Of a DNA stretch of 30,507 bases, positions 1 to 6,341 are shown piece by piece. Source of the stretch: Deltaproteobacteria bacterium (GTDB lineage: Bacteria > Bdellovibrionota_C > UBA2361 > J135); assembly GCA_020635175.1 (NCBI GenBank), contig JACKAH010000019.1:1-30507 (forward strand). Reading direction: 5' to 3'. The position numbers and the translations under genes are program-made. The notes under the pieces were generated by a model. The model was given only the letters and a program-made list of their open reading frames with translations. It ran no database searches and had not been told where the DNA came from. Every line of letters begins with the position of its first letter. Within the stretch, counting starts at the first letter, position 1.

Positions 1-589
1 TAACCAAACTTATTTTGGCTACGATTCAGACAACGCTACATTTACAGACGCGTTTGATCTAGATGGTAACAATCCTGCAGTATATGGGTTTTTTGATTTC
101 TCATTTGATGGAACCAAGGATGTCGATGGTAACAACTTAGCAGATGACCTTGGTGATCATACAGGAATACTTAACTACTCAAGCATCATTAATCTCTCTA
201 TCTCAGATCCAAGAGATATTGCTGCTGCAAGAGATTTAGGTGGCGGACAGTTCGCTCAGGGTGATGGTTCAAACATTGAAGCCGTTATTGCCTTGCAAAA
301 CGACACTAATTCATTTTCATTAGGTGACTTTGGTTTTACTGGCCGAGTTGAAGATATTTTTACAGATGTAGTGAGCTTTGTTGGTAACGCAAAAGCAACC
401 AGTAAGGCTAGTTTGGATATCGCAGAGACTAACCATACAATTGCCGCTAACCAAAGAGATCAGATTTCATCCGTGAATATCGACGAAGAGTTTACTGATA
501 TGATTCAGTTTCAGAAGGCATTTGAGGCTGCTGCTCGACTTATCAGGGTAGCAAGTGATTTATTAGATCAAATTGTTAACGTGATTTAG
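1..589 (+). CDS. flgK: Flagellar hook-associated protein 1, FlgK (3' part only)
   Basis: The reading frame is open from base 2 to the stop at 587-589, giving the last 195 residues of a protein whose start lies outside the window. FlgK forms the first hook-filament junction ring. The diagnostic part is the C-terminal helix, where VNIDEEFTDMIQFQKAFEAA and the following ARLIRVASDLLDQIVNVI match the conserved end of FlgK/FlgE-type axial proteins (NLDEE..NL..YQ.AY.A.ARVI). The preceding Asp/Gly/Asn-rich part is the variable domain. A TTG at 293 is in frame but is not a gene start, because the frame runs on upstream with FlgK-like sequence. flgL follows after two bases, the usual flgK-flgL order. 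Identification is firm; the N-terminal domain cannot be judged. Confidence 0.93.
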   Translation, partial: NQTYFGYDSDNATFTDAFDLDGNNPAVYGFFDFSFDGTKDVDGNNLADDLGDHTGILNYSSIINLSISDPRDIAAARDLGGGQFAQGDGSNIEAVIALQNDTNSFSLGDFGFTGRVEDIFTDVVSFVGNAKATSKASLDIAETNHTIAANQRDQISSVNIDEEFTDMIQFQKAFEAAARLIRVASDLLDQIVNVI

Positions 590-591
590 CT

Positions 592-1593
592 ATGTCTAGA
601 ATTACAGAAAACATTATTAGAAGAAACGCAATCCAGTTGATTAACCGAAACCGAGGTTTCGTTGATGAGGCTAGTGCTAAGGTTTCTTCGGGTGATAGAG
701 TAACTAAGCCAGGTGATGATCCTGGAGTGTCTGGGACTATTTCTACATTGAAGGAAACAGATTCTCGATTTGATCAGCACAAGCTTAGGATTGCTAACAT
801 TAAAGCCTTACTTGCGCTGCAAAGTGATATCTTAGTTCAGGCAAATGACCTTATCATTCGAGGCAAAGAGATTGCTTCTCAAGCAGGAAACGAGGTGTTA
901 GGTCCAGATGGACGTGCGCAACTTTCAAATGAAGTGGTGCAGCTTAGAGACGCGATGGTTCAACTTGCAAATACGACCTACAAAGGAAAGTATATCTATA
1001 GTGGTGCACGAGATAATGAACCAGCTTTTGCTCCTGATGATGTGGCATATGCAGGAGATACCTCTAGTGGGTTGTTTAATCAAAGAATAGTTTTTAATGA
1101 TGGTATTGGAACTGACGTACAGAAAGATGTAACGCTTACAGATTCTGTTAGTGTGGTTGTAAATACTCGTGGAAGTGATGTTTTTCAAAATGCAATTGAA
1201 ACACTTGAAGTTTTAGCACGTGCCCTAGCTGGACATAATACAGATCTTGATGCGAATGGAAGCCCAATTGGTACCGGCGTTGATTTTGACTTTCCTGCAG
1301 ATTTACAAGCCCAAACACAGATTATACTTGATTCATTAACAAACCTTGAAACAGCTAGGACAGAAGATGTCTTGAATGAGCAGGTTAGTTTGGCTGGTCG
1401 TTCTACAAGAGCAGAGACAGCTGAATCGATCCTAGTTTCATTACAAAGTAATATACAAGAGGTCCTAACTCGGACTCAGGGAATTGATGTCTTTGATGCT
1501 GCATCTGAGCTTTCTCGTGCTCAAAGCGCACTTCAGAGTTCGCTAGCCGTAAGCGCCGCTGTATTGGATGTGAGTATTCTAGACTTCCTATAG
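592..1593 (+). CDS. flgL: Flagellar hook-associated protein 3, FlgL
   Basis: A 333-residue flagellin-superfamily protein, the second hook-filament junction protein, exported by the flagellar type III system. The N-terminal helix shows the FlgL pattern: MSRITENIIRRNAIQLINRN, then a Ser-Gly-x-Arg-Val-x-Lys-Pro-x-Asp-Asp-Pro motif near residues 33-44. The next helices end in YKGKYIYSGARDNEPAF, a characteristic FlgL stretch. The C-terminal coiled coil (about 265-333) closes the D0/D1 core. At 333 residues it is close to the usual 300-420. It starts two bases after the flgK stop, so it is probably translationally coupled; no strong Shine-Dalgarno sequence is visible. It is not flagellin itself: the flgK neighbour and SGARDN motif fit FlgL, and no fliC is in the window. 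Confidence 0.93.
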   Translation: MSRITENIIRRNAIQLINRNRGFVDEASAKVSSGDRVTKPGDDPGVSGTISTLKETDSRFDQHKLRIANIKALLALQSDILVQANDLIIRGKEIASQAGNEVLGPDGRAQLSNEVVQLRDAMVQLANTTYKGKYIYSGARDNEPAFAPDDVAYAGDTSSGLFNQRIVFNDGIGTDVQKDVTLTDSVSVVVNTRGSDVFQNAIETLEVLARALAGHNTDLDANGSPIGTGVDFDFPADLQAQTQIILDSLTNLETARTEDVLNEQVSLAGRSTRAETAESILVSLQSNIQEVLTRTQGIDVFDAASELSRAQSALQSSLAVSAAVLDVSILDFL

Positions 1594-1690
1594 TAGAACG
1601 ATATTTCACAAAATTTAGGTTCAAAAACTGTCTTGCAGGCATCTAAATCTTAATGTCACAGTACACTTACGCCTAGCGGTGGGTGGTGGC

Positions 1691-1759
1691 ATGGATTATT
1701 TTCAGTATTACAAGAATGTACTTGAACTAGCCAAGGAAGGCAGGAGCGAAGAATGTTAA
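1691..1759 (+). CDS. Possible 22-codon leader ORF overlapping the csrA start
   Basis: An ATG at 1691 preceded by a GGTGGGTGGTGG tract opens a 22-residue frame (begins MDYFQYYKNV, ends RSEEC). Its stop TAA at 1757-1759 falls inside the first codons of csrA, which starts at 1753 in another frame. The 7-base overlap is the arrangement seen in translationally coupled pairs. The peptide is not recognised. It may be a regulatory leader controlling csrA translation or a chance frame; conservation in relatives would decide. Confidence 0.25.
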   Translation: MDYFQYYKNVLELAKEGRSEEC

Positions 1760-2091
1760 TACTCACAAGAAAGCCTGGTGAGAGCATTTTTATCGGCGAT
1801 CACATAAAGGTTACTGTTGTCGAGCAGAAGGGGCACCAGGTAAGAATTGGAATTGAAGCCCCAAAAGATTTGAGGATATATCGCGAGGAGATATACGAAC
1901 AGATTGTTGAGGAGAATAAGCAAGCAGCACTTGGAGCTGGAACTGGAGCAGATCTAGATTCATTAGCTGCGGCTTGGACTGGGGAAGGAAAGACCTCTGG
2001 TGCAAGTAAGTTAAGTTCAGGCAGTACTTCTGTTGATATACAGAAGGTTGCTGGTCCCAAGGACGGGAATAAAGAAACTACGGATGAGTGA
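1753..2091 (+). CDS. csrA: Carbon storage regulator CsrA with long C-terminal tail
   Basis: CsrA (RsmA) is a dimeric RNA-binding protein that blocks or stabilises mRNAs by binding GGA motifs near ribosome binding sites; in flagellated bacteria with FliW it controls flagellin translation. Residues 1-56 are canonical: MLILTRKPGESIFIGDHIKV, with the RNA-contacting L4, R6 and R44 all present. The family is normally 60-75 residues; here it is 112. Residues from about 60 on are Gly/Ala/Ser/Thr-rich and look disordered. The start is set by GGAG at 1743-1746. That site and the GGA just upstream are themselves possible CsrA targets, suggesting autoregulation. The gene overlaps fliW by 8 bases. The family call is firm; the tail's role is unknown. 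Confidence 0.96.
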   Translation: MLILTRKPGESIFIGDHIKVTVVEQKGHQVRIGIEAPKDLRIYREEIYEQIVEENKQAALGAGTGADLDSLAAAWTGEGKTSGASKLSSGSTSVDIQKVAGPKDGNKETTDE

Positions 2092-2575
2092 AGATAGTAA
2101 AACAGAAGAAACGATAACGTTTCAAAGCAGTAGGTTTGGGGAGTTTAGTGTTCCTAAGTCGACGCTTATCACATTTCCTGAAGGTATTATCGGATTCCCG
2201 ACAGATCCAGATTTTGTTCTATTGGAACATAAACCTCCATTTTCATGGCTTCATTCTGTAACAAATCCTGATTTAGCGTTTGTTGTAGTCGATGGTGCAG
2301 AATTCGGTGATAATTATCGAATTCCTTTGCCAGTAGGTGATTCAACAACTGAATATAAGGAAAATGACGAGTTTGCAGTTTTGGTAATTGTCACAGTTAG
2401 ACCTGATCCGTCCATGACTACTGCGAATTTAAAAGCACCTCTCTTTGTGAATCTAAAAAATCGTAAAGGTATCCAGATGGTTATAGATGATGCAAGTTAT
2501 TCTACTAGATTTCCCCTCTGGTCCGAGAAAAACGAGTCAAAACAAACATCTACAGAAGAAAAAGAGTCAAAATAA
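2084..2575 (+). CDS. fliW: Flagellar assembly factor FliW
   Basis: FliW is the protein antagonist of CsrA. When free of flagellin it binds CsrA and relieves translational repression, coupling flagellin synthesis to its export. The 163-residue protein shows the family pattern: SRFGEFSVPKSTLITFPEGI, GFP..PDFVLLEHKPPFSWL (about 45-63), then VVVDG and the TANLKAPLFVNLKNRKGIQ block near 125-145. I chose the ATG at 2084, which overlaps the csrA stop (ATGAGTGA) for translational coupling, over an in-frame start at 2033 that would give an unrelated 17-residue extension inside csrA. The Glu/Lys-rich last 15 residues are a variable tail. Adjacency to csrA supports the functional pairing. Confidence 0.95.
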   Translation: MSEDSKTEETITFQSSRFGEFSVPKSTLITFPEGIIGFPTDPDFVLLEHKPPFSWLHSVTNPDLAFVVVDGAEFGDNYRIPLPVGDSTTEYKENDEFAVLVIVTVRPDPSMTTANLKAPLFVNLKNRKGIQMVIDDASYSTRFPLWSEKNESKQTSTEEKESK

Positions 2576-2591
2576 CTCTACAAACATTGCG

Positions 2592-2619
2592 TAAAGTCAA
2601 TTCGCCCTGTTGCCGATAT
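2592..2619 (+). promoter_or_regulatory. Sigma-28 (FliA/SigD) promoter upstream of the STAS gene
   Basis: TAAA at 2592-2595 and GCCGATAT at 2612-2619, separated by 16 bases, match the flagellar sigma-28 consensus (TAAA-N14-16-GCCGATAT in SigD; TAAAGTTT-N11-GCCGATAA in FliA, so one base longer than the FliA spacing). The first eight bases, TAAAGTCA, also match six of the eight FliA -35 positions. It lies in the noncoding gap after fliW. Predicted transcription start is near 2626, about 75 bases before the preferred STAS start. Confidence 0.8.
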
Positions 2620-2701
2620 AAATCTTTGAAGAGCTAAAATGTGTGCAGATGCCGCGCTTTGCTTTTCTTGTATTTTTTTCAATTACCAGAGGGGGATATT
2701 G

Positions 2702-3013
2702 ATGGACTTCGAAACAGGAAATACCGGAGAGAAGGGTTTTATTCGCATAAGTGAAGATCTTGATTCTGAGCAAGCAGGTGAAGCGCTTAGAAGAGCATTC
2801 AACAAAGTCTATGATGCAGGCAGCAGAACAATCGTACTAGATCTTTCTGATGTAGAAATTATCAACAGCTACGGAATCGGAAAAGTTTTGATGTGCTACA
2901 AACGCCTCAAAGCTGAGAACGGAGTTCTTATGGTTAAACCTCTTAAAGGTTTTGTCAAAGAGACTTTTGAACTTCTCATGCTAGATAAACTCCTTCCGGT
3001 TGATCAGGACTAA
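2702..3013 (+). CDS. STAS-domain protein (anti-sigma factor antagonist type)
   Basis: A 103-residue single STAS domain, the size of SpoIIAA/RsbV. Such proteins bind and inhibit an anti-sigma or output kinase when unphosphorylated, and are released by Ser phosphorylation. The core signature is TIVLDLSDVEIINSYGIGKV (43-62); S56 aligns with the phosphorylated Ser of SpoIIAA (DSSGLG), with Asn in place of the preceding Asp. The start at 2702 follows a strong GGGGGA ribosome binding site at 2691-2696. An in-frame ATG at 2639 with GAAGAG upstream would add 21 Cys-rich residues that are not STAS-like. It is read from the sigma-28 promoter at 2592-2619 and precedes a HATPase kinase gene, its expected partner. 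Confidence 0.88.
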   Translation: MDFETGNTGEKGFIRISEDLDSEQAGEALRRAFNKVYDAGSRTIVLDLSDVEIINSYGIGKVLMCYKRLKAENGVLMVKPLKGFVKETFELLMLDKLLPVDQD

Positions 3014-3033
3014 GAGGAGAGTTTGTCTCCTCT
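3013..3033 (+). other. Perfect 8-bp RNA hairpin after the STAS gene
   Basis: Bases 3013-3020 (AGAGGAGA) pair perfectly with 3026-3033 around the 5-base loop GTTTG, beginning on the last base of the STAS stop codon. No U-run follows, so it is not a simple intrinsic terminator. The 5' arm contains a GGA triplet. Confidence 0.6.
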
Positions 3034-3036
3034 GGT

Positions 3037-3064
3037 AATAGCGCGGTCGAAAGATCGCGCTATT
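3037..3064 (+). other. 12-bp RNA hairpin with GAAA tetraloop before the receiver-HATPase gene
   Basis: Bases 3037-3048 pair with 3053-3064 (one G-U wobble) around a GAAA loop at 3049-3052, a stable GNRA tetraloop. The stem core is GCGCG-rich. It ends 14 bases before the ATG at 3079 and just before the GAAGG ribosome binding site. With no poly-U it is more likely an mRNA processing or stability element, or an attenuator, than a full terminator. Confidence 0.6.
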
Positions 3065-3078
3065 GAAGGCTAAAAATA

Positions 3079-3996
3079 ATGGCCAATACTATTCAACCAC
3101 AGGTTCTGCTCGTTCACGACGAAAAGTCGTTATCGACGGATTATAAGGACTTCTTCGTTAAGAGAGGATGGACTTATGATCATGTCAACGACTTACAATC
3201 TGGAGTTGAGAGAGCAAAAAGTAATGATTATGACATCATCATTACGGATATGGATCTACCTAATTTTGAAGACTTTGGATTTCTAAAGTCAATTCAAGAT
3301 ACAAAGCCTAATCAGGCAGTCATGATTGTATCTAGTTCACAGAGTACAGAGGTTGCTCTGCAAGCGCTGCGTTCTGGTGCAGTAGATTTCTTACCAAAAC
3401 CAATCGATTACAATTTCCTGTACGAATCGATAGATAGGGTTGTTCGATGTCTGCGTGAAGACGAGGTTCAAGAAAAGCTTCTCAAGGCCATGAGTTCTCA
3501 CTCTACAACTTACAGATTCTCTAGTGCAGATCTAGAATCTACACCTTTTATTCCCCCGATTTTAAATCTTCTTTCATCTGTTGGCGCTATTGATCCAACG
3601 ACGCGCTTGAAAATTTCATTAGCTTTCCAGGAAGCGATAACAAACAGTCTTGAACATGGAAACCTTGAGCTTGAATCGATTTGGAAAGATGAGTTTTTAG
3701 AGGATGGAACAGATAAGTTCTTTGCAGTTAAAAGAGAACGTTTAAAAGATCCTAAATACGCTGACAGACAGGTCGTAATCACAGTAAGTTATGACTCAGG
3801 AATTTTAACAATCGCAATCAAAGATCATGGAAAAGGTTTTAATGCTCCATGTTCAATCTCGTATTCAAAGAATAGCTCAGATACAGATCTGTATGGTAGG
3901 GGGTTGACCATCATCTTTGGAACAATGGATAAAGTTGAATATGAAGATGGTGGAACAAAAATTACAATCACAAAAGACATTCTGAACGGTGATTAG
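3079..3996 (+). CDS. Response-regulator receiver fused to RsbW-type HATPase
   Basis: A 305-residue two-domain signalling protein. Residues 8-125 form a receiver: acidic pair D14/E15, phospho-acceptor D57 in IITDMDLP, Ser in VMIVSSS (about 85), and K107 in FLPKP. Residues from about 165 to 300 form a GHKL ATPase of the SpoIIAB/RsbW type: the N-box FQEAITNSLEHGN (N189), then DHGKGF and GRGLTII glycine motifs. No HisKA dimerisation domain is present, so it is not an ordinary histidine kinase. A Ser kinase or anti-sigma activity on the adjacent STAS protein, tuned by phosphorylation at D57, is the natural inference. The start is ATG 3079 after GAAGG. The next gene begins immediately after its stop. 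The domain calls are sure; the target is inferred. Confidence 0.9.
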   Translation: MANTIQPQVLLVHDEKSLSTDYKDFFVKRGWTYDHVNDLQSGVERAKSNDYDIIITDMDLPNFEDFGFLKSIQDTKPNQAVMIVSSSQSTEVALQALRSGAVDFLPKPIDYNFLYESIDRVVRCLREDEVQEKLLKAMSSHSTTYRFSSADLESTPFIPPILNLLSSVGAIDPTTRLKISLAFQEAITNSLEHGNLELESIWKDEFLEDGTDKFFAVKRERLKDPKYADRQVVITVSYDSGILTIAIKDHGKGFNAPCSISYSKNSSDTDLYGRGLTIIFGTMDKVEYEDGGTKITITKDILNGD

Positions 3997-4332
3997 ATGG
4001 CTCTCAAGTTTCGATTAAAAGGATTGGCTGAAACATTCATTGATCATATTCAGTGTCCTGGGTGTGGAAAGTGTGATTCTGATGACACAAGTTTTAGCAC
4101 TGAATATACACGCGTTACATTTGAAGGAATCATTGTCGTGGTGCAGTGTCAGGTTTGTGCCGAAATATTTGTGCCTGATAGGCAACGGTGTGGAATCATC
4201 GACTCTAAAGAGCTGCGAAAAGCAGTTGAAAAAGATGCACAAGAGAATGAAGAACCATTATTGTCAGGGCTAGAAGCAGTCCTTTTGTCTGCCGAACGCA
4301 TGAATGCTATGCGCAAGGGTGAGCTTCATTAA
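3997..4332 (+). CDS. Small zinc-ribbon protein of the flagellar regulatory operon
   Basis: A 111-residue protein not assignable to a named family. A CPGC (C20, C23) and a CQVC (C51, C54) separated by 27 residues form a probable zinc ribbon, with extra cysteines at 26 and 65. After this comes a charged helical tail (about 70-111: Glu/Lys-rich, LSGLEAVLLSAERMNAMRKG). There is no signal peptide or membrane segment. The ATG directly abuts the TAG of the receiver-HATPase gene (TAGATG), so translation is almost certainly coupled and the two products are probably made in step. It is the last gene of the sigma-28-led module and may be a binding partner or regulator of the switch; that is inference from position. 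Confidence 0.8.
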   Translation: MALKFRLKGLAETFIDHIQCPGCGKCDSDDTSFSTEYTRVTFEGIIVVVQCQVCAEIFVPDRQRCGIIDSKELRKAVEKDAQENEEPLLSGLEAVLLSAERMNAMRKGELH

Positions 4333-4357
4333 TAGATTTTTCTCTTCGAGAAAGAAT

Positions 4358-4600
4358 TTAGATTGCAACGTCAGATAAACTTAGGTTGAACTTCTTCAAA
4401 GTTGCAGTTAACCCAATTTTATCAATTGTGCGAATCATTCTTGTAGATAATTTCAATGTAACTGAACGGTTCTCTTCAGGTACAAATAGTTTCTTGATCT
4501 GAATATTTCCTTTGAAAGCATGTTTTCTACGGTTCTTAGCGTGACTTACACGGTGACCATGCTGCTTTGATACTTTAGAAATGTCGCATCTATGTGCCAT
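4358..4600 (-). CDS. rpmB: 50S ribosomal protein bL28
   Basis: An 80-residue basic protein. VSHAKNRRKHAFKGNIQIKK near residues 18-37 matches the hallmark (N)VSHA.NRTKR.F..N(L/I) segment of bL28, and the C-terminal VTLKLSTRMIRTIDKIG matches its second conserved block. bL28 sits near the E site of the large subunit. The first ribbon half has only one Cys (C5), so this looks like a zinc-independent version. The gene stands alone, without rpmG, convergent with the flagellar module 25 bases away. Upstream is a plausible promoter (4643-4670) and an AAGAG ribosome binding site. Confidence 0.92.
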   Translation of the reverse strand: MAHRCDISKVSKQHGHRVSHAKNRRKHAFKGNIQIKKLFVPEENRSVTLKLSTRMIRTIDKIGLTATLKKFNLSLSDVAI

Positions 4601-4642
4601 TTGAAACTCTTTTGTTAATCATCAATACAATTTGAAAGGTGA

Positions 4643-4670
4643 AATATACGGATTTCTATAAAAAAAGCAA
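4643..4670 (-). promoter_or_regulatory. Putative sigma-70 promoter of rpmB
   Basis: On the minus strand TTGCTT (4665-4670) and TATATT (4643-4648) are separated by 16 bases. The -10 matches five of six consensus positions and the -35 matches three. A ~40-base leader to the rpmB ATG follows. Confidence 0.4.
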
Positions 4671-4685
4671 ATATTTGCCAATAAC

Positions 4686-5741
4686 CTAAAATAATTCGAC
4701 GGATCTAATTCTAGGTAACTCATTGGGATCATTAGATCGAGAAATGTATGAACGCATGAAATAAGAGGTCGTTCCATAATCAACTTTTGCAGTTACCTGA
4801 AACCACCTACTTTTCACAGTAATCATGCTGCTAATATCGTTGTAAACTTCCTCGCCAAGTATATTAGTTAGCTCAGTTCTAAGGTTTTGGTTATTGAAAG
4901 GTTCTTCGCGGTTTCTAAATTCTTCAATCAGTTCGACTTCCGCGTCGGTAATATCCTCGTGTAATGACTTTATAATATTAGCATTTGCCAAATTTATATT
5001 GATTCTATTGTTTCTAAATACCGTTGTGGTTGGGGTTAGTTGTCGCATTCTTAGTGGAGTAAATCCAGGGATAGTCTGTAGTTCCCCAATTCGTCGAATT
5101 CGTCTATTCGGGAAAAAATCAGCTTCTAAGCTCCCTTCAACTCCAGGAGTGAAATCGTCGTCCTGATAAGAGTCACTGTCTTTGTCCATATAGTCGACTA
5201 GGACAGCTACTAACTCTTCCGCATTAAATACACGATTAGGAAAGGTATTGGTGTGGTCTTTCTGACCATCTTGGTCAAAGTTTAAGCTTTGAAAATATCG
5301 CATAACTGCATCACGCCATTTTTTGTTCACTTTGGCGCTAGCACTATCGCCAGTTAGAATACCTCTCAAAGGGATTTTTGCTTCTTCTGCCTGAATTTCA
5401 ATTTCTATATTTAGACCTGGCTCAGTTATCCCCAAGTATTCACTCACAGGGATTGCTTGACCAAGACTAAACTTCGCCCATATATCAGCTGGCCCATCTA
5501 CCTGAGGACTCGTGTCTTCTTTAACCAGAATACGTGCGAAATTTATCGTTGATTTTAGAAGGTATTCCGCTTGAAGCGACTTGATTGAAGCGTTGCTTAG
5601 CCTTGACTCAAGGTAAGAAGAATAGGTCAGATTGATTACAATAATGCTGCATAACGCAACAATGAATAGCACCATGATCAAAGCAACTCCCTGATCATGG
5701 TGTGAATAAAGCCTTATTTTACTAGCAGACTTTGACCTCAT
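4686..5741 (-). CDS. gspK: Type II secretion minor pseudopilin GspK
   Basis: A 351-residue protein. GspK is the large minor pseudopilin that caps the type II secretion pseudopilus with GspI and GspJ. The N-terminus has a basic leader and a prepilin site: DQG at 16-18, then VALIMVLFIVALCSIIVINL, a hydrophobic helix. It lacks Glu at mature position 5 (Met here), as is typical for GspK. Downstream are the GspK marks: NAEELVAVLVDYMDKDSD near 172-190, RIGELQTIPGFTP (about 219-231), and ININLANANI (about 249) before a helix-hairpin-helix-like region. No other gsp genes are next to it, which is unusual. The upstream small gene overlaps its start by 20 bases, suggesting co-translation. Confidence 0.88.
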   Translation of the reverse strand: MRSKSASKIRLYSHHDQGVALIMVLFIVALCSIIVINLTYSSYLESRLSNASIKSLQAEYLLKSTINFARILVKEDTSPQVDGPADIWAKFSLGQAIPVSEYLGITEPGLNIEIEIQAEEAKIPLRGILTGDSASAKVNKKWRDAVMRYFQSLNFDQDGQKDHTNTFPNRVFNAEELVAVLVDYMDKDSDSYQDDDFTPGVEGSLEADFFPNRRIRRIGELQTIPGFTPLRMRQLTPTTTVFRNNRININLANANIIKSLHEDITDAEVELIEEFRNREEPFNNQNLRTELTNILGEEVYNDISSMITVKSRWFQVTAKVDYGTTSYFMRSYISRSNDPNELPRIRSVELF

Positions 5742-6051
5742 TATGGTCTATTTCAGCATTACCTGATAGAGCAGACAGGATAGCTCGAGCATCATCTCTA
5801 ATCATTGCTGAGAGCCCGTTGATTAAGTTTACATGACGAGAAACTTCATCCCAGTTTCCACTATTAATATGAGTGCAAAGTTCTTTTGCTAACCGTCTTT
5901 GCTTAGCAAGAATGTTATCGTATGAAGCAACTCTTTCAATGATCTGCTCAGGGACGTACTCTTTTTGCTCTAGAGTTTCTTTGGCACTTCCTATTGCACG
6001 CTCTAGATCAGAGAAGGATGAAAATAAACGGTCAATAATTGAATGGCTCAT
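5722..6051 (-). CDS. Small helical protein of unknown function upstream of gspK
   Basis: A 109-residue, almost entirely alpha-helical protein without signal peptide or membrane segment. Long amphipathic helices run through residues 5-40, 40-70 and 72-100; the only distinctive phrase is INSGNWDEVSRHVNLINGLS (62-81). Size and helical layout recall flagellar chaperones of the FlgN/FliT kind, and a GNW-D turn occurs in FliT-like proteins. The resemblance is loose, and its partner gene is gspK rather than a flagellar gene. A GGGAG ribosome binding site at about 6059-6063 supports the start. The 20-base overlap with gspK indicates one transcript. I do not assign a function. Confidence 0.7.
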   Translation of the reverse strand: MSHSIIDRLFSSFSDLERAIGSAKETLEQKEYVPEQIIERVASYDNILAKQRRLAKELCTHINSGNWDEVSRHVNLINGLSAMIRDDARAILSALSGNAEIDHNEVKVC

Positions 6052-6267
6052 ATCGTACTCCCTGTTGATTGCTCTATTGTCAATTGTCCGTTTGACAACC
6101 GTACTACTATAGTTGCTTCGCGAACTGTGGAGAGACTAAATTGCAATTATGTTGCCAACTCCCAAAGTCCTTAAAAACTAAGTATTACGATACTGGAGCT
6201 ATTTTATTCGGACAATAGGGTAAGCTTAAAATTGGTTAAAGCGCTGAAACTATAGGAGTTATTGAGA

Positions 6268-6296
6268 TTGTACTAAACTTACTCAGAGTGTATAGA
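6268..6296 (+). promoter_or_regulatory. Weak putative promoter for the FrhB-MTase-flavoprotein operon
   Basis: TTGTAC (6268-6273), 17-base spacer, TATAGA (6291-6296). Both boxes are only partial matches (three and four of six), but the spacing is ideal and it lies in the 290-base divergent gap. The same gap holds a TTGTCA/TGACAA inverted repeat at 6077-6098 close to the minus-strand gene; otherwise I see nothing in it. Confidence 0.25.
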
Positions 6297-6341
6297 TCCT
6301 AGACACTATTTTGCTTAAAAAACGGCTTATTTCCTCTATTT

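Noticed and set aside
1790..1797. Minus-strand GCCGATAA, a perfect FliA -10 box, inside csrA
   Set aside because: There is no TAAA at 14-16 bases upstream on that strand, and no gene to drive.
4337..4355. Hairpin between the zinc-ribbon gene and rpmB as a terminator
   Set aside because: Stem of only 6 A/T-rich pairs plus a wobble, 3-base loop, and no T-run on either strand.
5982..5998. Sigma-54-like TGGCAC...TTGCA on the plus strand
   Set aside because: The spacer is 6 rather than 5 bases, so the GG/GC phasing is wrong. It lies inside and antisense to the small helical protein gene, with no gene start downstream in a sensible position.
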